A stretch of 64,000 bases of DNA from Gavia stellata (taxonomy: Eukaryota; Chordata; Aves; Gaviiformes; Gaviidae), in contig NC_082611.1 in NCBI RefSeq assembly GCF_030936135.1, forward strand, positions 8,819,001 to 8,883,000, read 5' to 3'. Numbering within the stretch: the first letter of the stretch is position 1; each line of letters begins with the position of its first letter. The notes beneath the pieces are model-generated. The model made no database searches and was not told the origin of the DNA. It was given only the letters and a program-made list of their open reading frames with translations. The position numbers were made by a program, and so were the translations under genes. Shown in pieces: positions 54,501 to 64,000 of the stretch.

Positions 54501-57500
54501 CTCTGAGCTCCTCTTGGAACAAAGGCCTCAGACACACACAGATGCAACCAGAAGAGAGGAGTCGGCACCATGTGGTTTTCCAGCTCTTCATGGATCACAG
54601 CCTACAGTTTAGCAATCAGTTAGAAGCCTTTATTTATTTTCTAAGCTTCTACTGCTTCAAAAGTGCAGTTAAAGCAGCAGCTGGTTTGCCCGCATTTCTT
54701 TAGTCACCAATAACCACAAAGTATAAGTTTATTTAATTTATAAACTGCTCTAATATGCAATGTAAAGGAATTGCAGAAAGCCCACTAACAAGAGGCATTT
54801 AGCAGCTGCTCAACATTAACTGGTAACTATTTAGGAATTATTGTTGTGTATGACTTTACAAACATATTTTATGTGAATACAGATTATGAAGTTTTTATTA
54901 GTAGAAACCACAACTAACAACAACAAACCACTACCAGAAACAGGATGGAACCCCAAAAATAAAATCCCATGCTCCTTCGAGGTGCTCTTCTCATTCTAGA
55001 CAAACTTGTTAGGCCTCAGACACTAATCTCATAGAAGTAACATGGATCTGGATTTACTCCGAAGGACTCAGCCAGAACTGGAAGACACCAAGACAATCCC
55101 AGACAAAAGCATCCCCATTTCATTTTTTCCCTCAGGAAAATGAATGAAGCAGGCATTTTCTACCGCAAGAGTCCATGCATGTCTGTTTGTGTTCAGGGAC
55201 GCTGGCTAATTAGGTAAAGGGATGAGTTGAGGGCCCTATGTAATATAGGCCCATTTACTTTTCTGTGTTGGAGAAAGCAGTACCAAAGATAATGATTGGT
55301 GTGAACCTCCTTTCTTAGGAATAAATCTCTAGTAACAGAGATCCTCAATCACAACTGACTGAAGGAAAACAACATCAGATCACTTTTTAAGCAGAAAGAT
55401 GGGACTAGGTTACATTGTACTATACTGTGTAAATAGCCTCACATCCAAAGGTCGCTTAAGAATCTCTTGGCTAAACGCCTATTTGAATTTTAGCCTTGCA
55501 CTAGAATTTCTCATTTTCCTTCTTCAGAGAGCAAGGGATACTTAGTTTTTAGATCATTAACTCTGTTGTTCGCAATCTTCATGGCATTTCTCAAGTAAAG
55601 TGGAGGATGGAACTCTGCAGAAGAGTTTGAGAAGGCCAGGCCCTCTCCTGCTAGATCCACACGGAATTCTTGGCCCACTAGAGCTTGAGCCAGGAAAGTT
55701 CATTAGGAAGGAGCTCTTGCGCTCCACGACCTCAGAAACAATAGTTCTGCGCTACTGCTGCATTTGGACTGTGGAGTCATCTGCTTGAGCTCGTTTGTAA
55801 AGTTAAGAAGAGTTTTTAAGTGTGGTTAAACCCAAAGCTATTCACTTACTATTTTTTTTTCTTTTGCACTATCAAGTGATTAGCAAAAAGTGACTTGACG
55901 TGAAAATGTACAGAACCTGTACTTCCTCTTACCTGTGGTGCAAATCTCTTTCATTTCCCCATTCTCAGTTCTTTCAGGTTGCAGCTTAAACTAATTCTTC
56001 ACGCTCTTAACTGAAGACTTTACAGATACATCTGTTCAACAGTGTTAACTTGGTATGTGAATGGTACTTCATGCCAACACATGGCAAAACCGATTTCAAG
56101 AATAATCACTTTTAGGAGAAGCTCTCTGGAGAGAAGGCAAAGTCAAGCTCACAGTCAAAGCCCAGTCCACAGCAAAAACGGTATTTCCAGGGTCAGTGGC
56201 CTGATTCGTGTAATACACAGAGCACTGACATGCCCATTTTGAATTACAACAACTCCTAGTTTTCAGAAGGAAATCAGCTATGCTGCAGTTAGAAGAACTG
56301 CCTGCAATTCCCTCCAACCACCACACCGTACACTGGAAGCGAAAAAGCAAACCACATCACACGGAATTCGAGCAAGCACGTACAAAACACGGGAGGAAGA
56401 GCAAACGTTTCCCACCCGGGCTGGCAGAGGAGCCGCGGGAGCGGGGCTTCTCCCCGGCGCCCAGCCCGGAGGGCGGCCGGGACCCAGCTCCCTCCCCGCC
56501 ACACCTCTCCCGCTGCCACGTCAGACCAGGCCAGCATCTCGACTGAACGCCTATTCACTCCAGCCTGGAACCTCTCTCCCGCAGCCTTCTACTGCGGCTG
56601 GTCAGGCAAACACGAAAGCACCCCAGAAGCCTTAAACACGGCACGAATCACAGTTCAATTCTTACCGCAGCGAGAGCGGAAAACAAAAGGGAAGAAGAGG
56701 GCGCGTTAGTCAGCCGCGAATGCAAAAGAGTGCGCGGAGGGAGAGAGCGAGGGAAACTTCAGGATCTGCAAACTGCAAGTCAGCTACTCCCAAGGCTGCA
56801 CCAGCACCAGCTTTCACGCACCGGAGCGGCGCTGCCAAGTAAACACGCAGAGGGAAGGCTGTGCACTGTCAGGGAAGGCGAGAAAATAAGCTCCGTCTCG
56901 TTTCTCGATAGCGGCCGGGCGCGGGGAGGGGAGGGAGGCTGCCCGCCCCGCGGGGGACGCATTCCTCCCTCCCTCCCTCCCCTCCTCCAAACCTGCCTCC
57001 CCATTCATTCGCTCGCCGCCGGGCAGTTACATAAGGAAGAAGCGACCCTCCCGGAGACAGCCGAAGTGGCGGTGCTCGGGGATTAAAGTACAAATAATGG
57101 CAATCGCTAAACCTTTAACGGAATCGCAGCTCCCACGAGTGCACCCCCACGCTGGAGCGGGGGGGATGCGGCTCCCCCTTCCTCCCCCCCCGCTTCCCCA
57201 CACCCTGGTTTTGGAGGCGGCTGAGTCAGGAGGGAGGTCGGTCAGGAGGAGGGCTGAGCCCCCTCTCCCCTGCGTCGAGGGGAGCGATCGTCCCTTTTCA
57301 CCTGCCCGGGGCGAGTTCTGCCCTCCCGCCCTGGGGGCCTTCAGGGGGGGCCTCGGGGGGAGCAATCCCCCCTCCCTCGCCTCTCCCCGCTTCACCACAG
57401 CCGACTGCCGGGCAAGTGGGGCAGCGGGCACCCCCCCGCGCTGCCCCCCCGCCCCCCCACCGGCTCGGCCGAGCGCTCCTGGGGGAGCGGTCCCTCAAGG

Positions 57501-57750
57501 GCGGCAGAGGCGATCGCGGCACCTCCCCGCCGCGGGGAGAAGGCAGCCATCGCGCCCAGCCCCCAGCGAGGCTCCCCTCAGGCACCGCGGCCCGGAGCTG
57601 CCCGGCCGGTCCCGCCGCCCTCCCCTCCCCTCGCCCGCCCAGCGGCCTTCCGCACGCACCCGCGCAGGAGCGGCTCTTCCAGATCTTGAGCAGCAGGATG
57701 ATGATGGCCGCCAGGTGGGACAAGTCCCCGGTGAGGCGGAAGATGTTCAT
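45472..57750 (-). CDS. KDELR2: KDELR2, KDEL endoplasmic reticulum retention receptor 2
   Basis: Five coding exons on the minus strand: 57660-57750, 50727-50827, 47535-47693, 46275-46527 and 45472-45506. All have GT-AG borders. They total 639 nt, or 212 aa, the exact family length. The receptor binds KDEL-tailed luminal proteins in the Golgi and returns them to the ER through COPI vesicles. The protein starts [20 protein letters not shown] and has seven hydrophobic segments. Residues tied to ligand binding, pH sensing or transport in this family are present: Arg5, His12, Arg47, Asp50, Trp120, Glu127, Arg159, Arg169 and Asp193. The C-terminus is KGKKLSLPA, the KDELR2 type with the KKLSL-like COPI signal. 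Leu65 stands where human has Val, and the rest is near-identical. The ATG at 57750 lies in a CpG island. Confidence 0.98.
47694..50726 (-). other. KDELR2: KDELR2 intron 2
   Basis: A 3.0-kb AT-rich intron. The one thing recognised is an old MIR/CORE-SINE-like fragment at 48455-48545. No nested gene is supported. Confidence 0.7.
48455..48545 (+). repeat. Ancient MIR/CORE-SINE-like fragment
   Basis: TTATTTTACAGATGAGAAAA followed by CAGAACCAGAGAGAAT, ATGACTTTCTAAACGTCA and CAGGACAGAGCTCACA follows the order of the MIR core (TTTTACAGATGAGGAAACTG, GAGAGGTTAAGTGACTTGCC, GGCAGAGCTGGGA). The copy is strongly decayed. The assignment rests on remembered consensus features. Confidence 0.5.
50828..57659 (-). 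other. KDELR2: KDELR2 intron 1
   Basis: A 6.8-kb intron after codon 30. Its first 1.2 kb (56400-57659) is still CpG island. The rest is AT-rich, with A/C-rich low-complexity DNA near 52220-52260. Open frames such as 54425-54703 (+) are unsupported. Confidence 0.7.
56964..56988. repeat. (CCTC)n low-complexity tract
   Basis: A run of CCTC/CCCT units in the CpG island. The minus strand has repeated GGG runs and could form a G-quadruplex. Confidence 0.8.
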
Positions 57751-57792
57751 GGCGGCGGCAGAGGCGGCAGCGCAGCCCGGAGCCGGGGAGCG

Positions 57793-57801
57793 AAGATGGC
57801 G
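57793..57801 (+). promoter_or_regulatory. YY1-type motif near KDELR2 start
   Basis: AAGATGGCG on the plus strand, 43 bases upstream of the KDELR2 ATG. Motifs of this form often sit just downstream of start sites in TATA-less promoters. Binding is inferred from sequence only. Confidence 0.4.
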
Positions 57802-58400
57802 TAAGCTCAGCGGGCACCGAGCGACGTGGCCCGGGGACGTGGCCAGACAGCCACCGCGCCCGGTGCACCCTGGGAAACGGGAGGGAGCGGCCCCGCCCCT
57901 CCGCCCCGCGCCGCCTCCCGGCGGGGGTGGCGGAGTCGTTAGTTCCGAGGCGAGTCCCGTCCGGTCCGCCCCGGGCGGGCGCGACCGTCTGGCCGCCCTC
58001 AGCGCCCTGGCACTGCGAGGGGGGCGGCTGGGCTGGCCCGGGCCCAGCGCCGGCGGGGCCTGGCTCCTCGCCGGGCCCTGAGGAGTGAAGTCCTCGCGTC
58101 GGGTCCCGTGCAGGGCGTCCGGCACCGAGGCCGGAGTAGGCCACGGTTCCTTTTTTGCCCTAAAACTCTGCAGAAGCGCCTTTAGATGGATAAATTCGAG
58201 ATTCTTTGTTAACTGGCGGTAAGCAGAGAACAGGGCTGGGCAGCCAGGAGCGGCTCCTGCGCGGGGGAGGCTCCGGCAGCACCTCCCGGCCCCAAGCGCC
58301 GCGCAGAGGGCTGTCAGCGGAGCGAGGGCCCGGAACGAATGGGAGAGGGATCGCCGCCTGACTCGGCCGTCAGACACTTGGCTCGTTGAGCAGTTGATAT

Positions 58401-61400
58401 TCAATAGCTGTTGTCGTGTTTTGTGAAAACGAGCGATTGACTTGATTCATGTTTAGTAGCCCAAGAGAGTATGCTAATTTTCCAAGAAAAAAAATAGTAA
58501 TTACTCCTTGCAACAATAAGGCTTTGCGAGCGTGCTGCCGCTTCGCAGTCCTGAATCCCTAAACCTGAAGGAGGGCATCACGATCATAGCTGTCCAGTGC
58601 GCAGTTCAAAGAGTTACCTCCTCTTAAGCAGTACTCTAATAACTCTCCAGTGTTCTCTGTAAAAAAAAAAAACAAAAAACACACCACAACGAAAACCCCT
58701 AAAACAATAATAACAAAGGTAGGAATAGCCCCACAGGAATGGGATTTCCAATGACTGTGGAAAACAGGTAACAGGTTATCCCAGCTAAGCAGTGGTGCTT
58801 TGCTTTTTTATAGCGTCACAGAAAGGGTAAGTTATTTTTTAAAAATCTCTTGGTTTACATTATTACAGCCATTGTTTGAGGAAATAGCATAAGGACTTCA
58901 CTGTTACAGAATGATGTACAGACCCATGTACAGAAAATTTCCCACAGCAGAAGGCTATATGTTGTTTGAAAATTTATGAAAAAGATCTTAACTGCAATCT
59001 TTCATTTTCTTGTTTAAAATGCAGCATAAACATTGAAATCTTTAAAGGGCTTACATATTCCCTGAAATAAAACAGAACTGATTAGTACCTCCTATTGAGT
59101 TTGGTTTTTTTTAGTAAGTACGCACAGTGCGACAGAAACAAATTTACTTATTTTCAGAGATTAGGAATCAAAGCCTGTCCTCTTAAATTACTGTGTTTAC
59201 AAGTACAGCAATACAACTCCTTGACAAACTCCATAGTGTCTTATCTTACTCTTATAATGCCCTAAGAGAAGAGGTTATATGTTACATTTGAAAAGTTTAA
59301 TAGATTTGAACTCTAATAGACTAATTATTTTAAACAGATATTGAATAACTTTCAGCATCAAATAATGTTTGATGTAATTACCCGTAAGTTGCCTACTTAA
59401 GGACACGTTAGGAACTCAAATCCAGTACCAGGAGGATTTGTACCGAAGACGACAGTGTCCGACGGAACTCCCCAGGACCAGGGTATAGACTGCAACAGTG
59501 GGGATAAAGTGCAACTACCTAAGTACAACCTCTGGTTGCAATGCTGTGGCACTTCCATCACTATACACAAGTGTAACAGTAAGGTCTGAAAGTACAGTTT
59601 ATGTGTTAGAGCACTGGCTGAACTAGCCAGATTAGCTGTTTGACACAGTCTTGATGAAATACGTACATTTAATATGCTATATGTAAACACTTCTAAAAGG
59701 ATGAATACTGAAATAAAAGTAGCTAATAAAAACACTGACAGATGCATAACTGGAATGTATTTTAATAGATACATTAAAGGCAGAGAGCTGACATCCCTTC
59801 TCTCTCAACCCTTTTCTCAGTTCATGTAGGATATATTCAGAACTCGTTTGTGATCTAAGTTGTTTCCTGACATTAAATATTGAAACATGTCAGGCCCCAG
59901 TTAAAGATGACCTAGGGCAGCTTTAGCTTGTGCATCAAACCAGCACATGATTTTAACTATAGCAATGGCTATTCTTTGATAAATCAATACAGTTCTTTTC
60001 TATACAACGGTTAAAAATTATTGGGCAAAAAGAGTACCAGAAATATTCTCCTGCTGTATTTGTGACAGATTAGTATTATCCACTATTTTCATATTTCTCC
60101 TCTAGGAATTTACTCCTGGCCTCTGCTCTTTTCTCCTTGTCTCCCAAAGAGAAGAGTGCAGATATTAAGTGAGATGCTGTTAAGTATTTGTAAGGCTAAT
60201 TAATACCAGCTAAAACATCGGAAGATAAATGTGACGCTGTTGCCAGCAAATCAAGAAATCCAGCAATCACAATTCCTTCATTTAATACTCCAGTGCATAG
60301 TCACTTGGATTGTAAGCTCTGAAAATGCCTTGTGTTCCTGCATCATGAGGGCAAGAAAATCCTCTCATTAAGCCGGATCGGAAAAGCAGACTGATGCTGA
60401 ACAGGAAGGGGCAGGCAGAGACAGATGGACGTTAGCTGCTTGCTACTCATTGCAGAAAAAATGTAATACATCTCTAGACTATCTATTTCTGGGTACAATT
60501 AAAGAATCAGATGTGAGTTTTGATAAAAATATCCTGTGGTACAACACTGCTACAGGACCTGATACCGGGCAAGGTCAGGTGGGGTGTATGAGCTAGTCTC
60601 ATCATTTCTCTATTTAGGGACTGAGTAGATAGATACGGAAAGATAGTCTGATAATGGACCAGACACTTTACTAAAATATGAAGTTCTGGAGACCTGGGTG
60701 GTACACAGATCTATTCTGGTCTCTGAAAAGTTTGTCATTTATCTGCACTTTTAAAAGCATGCTGTATAACAATGCACAAAATACTGTTTCTGAGGAACAA
60801 TTTCAGATGTTCTGGGGTACCGATAAGAGAAATTTAACTTACATTGGCGTTTGTGTTTATTCTTCGCTTTTCTACCCAGTTTCCTTCCTGCCTTACTGGA
60901 GAGGGAAGTCAGATCCCTGACCTCAACAGCAGTGGAGTAAGCAGTCCACAAGGCTGTCCCACATCATACAACACAGGAGAGATTATTTTACTAATCATTA
61001 CTGTAAGGGAGTAAAATAACGTTCTTAGCCCTCCTTAGGCTCATGTATCTGCAGATCTTCCTTTAAAAAAAACCAAACCCACATACTTAATCAGAAACAT
61101 TTTCACTGAGATAAAGAGAACACATTGCTTAAAGTCGTGTACCAGCCTAGAATATCAGCCTTTTTTGAGGGAAAAAACCAACCAACCAACCAAAAAAAAA
61201 CTAGGAGGAAGAGATTATTTGAAATTTGATTTCTACTTCTCTCTAAGGAAGACAACCTATCACAGGGGAACAAGGTACCACAGTTCAACATGTTCCTCGA
61301 CTGATAGGCCGTAACTGGCTGTGTGCACACTCGGAAGCAGCATGAGATATCTATAACCACAACGCAGTAAAAGCCGTAATACCAGCCAAGTGCACTATAG

Positions 61401-64000
61401 CCAATGCTACGGGATTACCTGCTCAAGTGACACATTCCAGGCAACAATTCGATTCCTTGCTTATTTGTGAGCGTCATTTGAGTTAGTCAGACCTCTCCCA
61501 TAACCTCAGGTGCATTTGGCTGGCACACCTGGGAGGCATGTCTCACATCTGCTTCAACGTGGGCAGACAATGGGACTCTAACAAGGTCCCGATCTAATAT
61601 GATGGGACTGCAATCTGTGTTATGGGAAAATAAATCAGGTGGTGATGATCCTAAGATAGGCACAGCAGCCAAGTGATAAGCTAAATCTGCCATAATGCAG
61701 TACATAATTGCCTCTGGAGTATTTGAGCAGATTATACAGAGGCATAAAGGGCTTCTTAACTTTAAAATTAAAGAAGGATGCCATTTTTTTAAAAAGTGCT
61801 ATCTTTAGAGCCTCACAGTGATAGGAGTTGGTTAGCTCTGATGTGACAGATTGAGATCACTGGGAGTCAAACATTCCACATACTATACAAAACCTGACAA
61901 CAGCCATAATGCCAGCTTTACAGGGACAGTGTTCAGACACTGTGGATGAGTAGTTGTTTTCTTATCTTTAGGGATTTAAAGATACCAGAAATGTGGCATT
62001 TCCTCAGTACCAGGTGGTAGGGATATTTCCTCCATCAGTGATCCGGAACTAGTAGCCCCTTTCTCTTTTCAAAACACTATTCTGAATATAAAGGTGTCAG
62101 GCACTGAAATAGTAAGCCAATGAGTATTTCTTCCCATCTGTTAACTCCTTAAGAATCCTACATCCAATCAAATGAATTAAATGAAATACCTCCTCGCAGA
62201 CAGTGCTGGACAGGACCACCTGTCACATGGTTCACAACACTCAGAAGAGGTAGGCCTACACCAGAGTTATGTCAGACTGTCAACAGCCAGATGTATATCC
62301 TGCAGTATGTACGGCAGTGCCTAGCAACCATCAGAGTAGTCACGAGTGGAGAGGAGAGCTGCAATTCTCACAATATGCAGATATGAAAATGATTGTCATG
62401 ATATATATTCAACAGCAGATTTATGCATTAATCTGATTTTTTTCCATTCTCAAATATAAATGTTAGAACTAAAAGGATATAGGAAAAATTAAGCTTGGGT
62501 TAAACAAATGTTACCCACATCTACAACAAACAGCAACATTTCTTTAAGGATCAAAGACATCTTTATACAACATTTCTCTGTAGTATATTCTTCCCGAAAA
62601 TCCTGACAGTGTGAAAAGAGAGGGACTGTGAGACATTTTTCCCATTAATGCATTCCAGTGAAAGTGATCATGTGAATTTTGTATGTAATATACATATGGA
62701 CAGGGGACAGATCCATGTGACGAGCAGTATACTATGGCATGGATGCCTGCATTAAGGGGTTCTGTGGTTTGTTTCACAGGAGTAAAAAGGAAAATGTACA
62801 TGTTTCAGTTTCCTCTTAGCAATGGAAGTGTGCCAGATTGTGAATGGATAGCAGATTACATACCATGCATACTAGTGCTCTCATCTCTTTCTCTCCTTTC
62901 CATCTATTCTTCCCACAGAAATTCAGTTTCAACAGTTTTGAGGGAGGTATCTCATGAATCACAGTTTTTGTAGAATGGGTTTTTCCACCAGTGACCTTTA
63001 CAAGAGGTACACTGGCAAGAGTAAAATTGCTTTTCTAACAATACTCACCATCCAAGATGCTCACACCATCTTACGGACCAAATAGGATTTGTAATCTCAC
63101 TGTGAAATAAGTACAACATTAAGTGGGTGCTCCACATTTACCCTTGTTACACTACTCTTGTAAGAAACAGATATGTCTTTGACCAAATGTAAATGCAATG
63201 CCGAAGTTATGAACATAATTATTAATTTAATAAAATAAATAAATAATCAAGGAGTTCAGCTATTTAAAAGCACTTGTGCTTGAAAGAAATTACAGCACAG
63301 ATGGCACAAAACAAAGCACTGACTCCTGCTCCAATTAAAAGCTAAACTCTGACTCACATAATTGCAGACAGAATCACTCCCAGGTACATTGACAGAAGAA
63401 GATAATTTTCATCTCGTATAGATTTTTGAAGTGCTTGGTATAGCTAAGTCACGTATCTGACTTAAACAGCTGAACTGGAAATGCTGACTGCCTTCTTGGC
63501 TATGAAATATTATTCTGCATCTTCACTGAAGTGCACACAGAATTCAAGTCAGGCAATTTCTAGAAATCAAACAACCTTTTAGTACTTTCACATCTAAATG
63601 AGGCAGAACTTTTTAATGTGAAAAAAACAGATAAATCTTTACAATATATTTGATCCATTGAAGCATTTTTGGTTTTAGTGGCCATTTGCATGTATTTGCT
63701 GGGATTGATAAAACAAATCTTTTTCTATTTAAATAAATGTCGCAATCTACTGTTGACATGCAGAAAAGGAAATGCAGGGGGAAAAGCTGGAATCTCATTG
63801 TTAGCATTAGAGAAAAAGGTGCAAGGCAGTTTGCAGCAATAGTAGTTCTTTGCTCATAAAATGCAAAACGAAAGCATGTAGTATTATCTGTAACATCATG
63901 TCACACTTGCCAGGGTTAGTTACAGGCAAAGGCAGTTCCTAGAGCCGCAGATTGCTAAAGGGGGAGAGGGAACAGGAGGGGGTGAAAAACGGCCATGCTC
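58401..64000. other. Intergenic region beyond KDELR2
   Basis: About 5.6 kb of AT-rich DNA upstream of KDELR2. In human the next gene is GRID2IP, but no part of it (PDZ or FH2 coding sequence) was recognised here. Open frames at 59397-59774 (-) and 61487-61705 (-) have no recognised family and lie within chance expectation. An (ACCA)n microsatellite is at 61178-61193. Confidence 0.6.
61178..61193 (+). repeat. (ACCA)n microsatellite
   Basis: Four ACCA/CCAA units followed by an A-run. Confidence 0.85.

Larger units (their letters stand above)
56390..58400 (-). promoter_or_regulatory. KDELR2: KDELR2 CpG-island promoter
   Basis: A broad 2-kb CpG-dense block surrounds the first coding exon. A YY1-type AAGATGGCG motif lies 43 bases upstream of the ATG. 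Long open frames on both strands, for example 57298-58404 (-), are by-products of GC richness. A minus-strand donor-like CTGCG|GTAAGA at 56665 inside intron 1 could mark an alternative first exon. Confidence 0.75.

Noticed and set aside
54425-54703. 92-codon open frame in KDELR2 intron 1
   Set aside because: Plus strand within an intron, no family recognised and no support beyond length.
57298-58404. 368-codon minus-strand open frame around KDELR2 exon 1
   Set aside because: It overlaps the true KDELR2 first exon. The [16 protein letters not shown] part is real, but the in-frame extensions on both sides are 5' UTR and intron in GC-rich DNA.
59397-59774. 125-codon minus-strand open frame upstream of KDELR2
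   Set aside because: No recognised family, AT-rich and of a length expected by chance. It does not resemble GRID2IP, the expected next gene.
61487-61705. 72-codon minus-strand open frame with protein-like composition
   Set aside because: No family recognised and no clear splice sites. It is too short to separate from chance.

Overview
The window is vertebrate genomic DNA, most probably from a bird. Genes are split into many short exons with GT-AG introns, sit behind CpG islands and end in AATAAA signals. Introns and intergenic DNA are compact and poor in interspersed repeats, and the encoded proteins are close to, but not identical with, the human ones. The species cannot be resolved from the sequence. 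Gene order and orientation are SMIM10-like (-), RAC1 (+), DAGLB (-), KDELR2 (-), the same as around human RAC1 on 7p22.1 as I remember it.

Layout. (1) 1-2.9 kb: a two-exon SMIM10-family gene on the minus strand, with its CpG island at 1.9-2.9 kb. (2) 2.9-12.4 kb: intergenic, with no gene I can support. (3) 12.4-28.0 kb: RAC1, all six constitutive coding exons (192 aa), plus a 57-bp cassette in intron 3 that matches mammalian exon 3b (the RAC1B exon). (4) 28.0-28.7 kb: a short convergent gap. (5) 28.7-43.4 kb: DAGLB, 15 coding exons giving 674 aa, with the catalytic Ser, Asp and His all present. (6) 43.4-44.3 kb: a short gap. (7) 44.3-58.4 kb: KDELR2, five coding exons giving 212 aa. (8) 58.4-64 kb: intergenic, nothing recognised.

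All exon joins were done by hand. Each reading frame closes exactly: RAC1 579 nt, DAGLB 2025 nt, KDELR2 639 nt and SMIM10-like 207 nt, all including the stop. The genes are unrelated in function: a Rho-family GTPase, a diacylglycerol lipase making 2-arachidonoylglycerol, a Golgi-to-ER retrieval receptor and a small membrane protein of unknown role. Their association is conserved synteny, not a pathway.

I found no new multi-gene system. The observations most worth checking are the RAC1 exon 3b homologue, a long alternative reading frame in the last KDELR2 exon, a possible upstream first exon and uORF for RAC1, and the intron-bearing form of the SMIM10-like gene.
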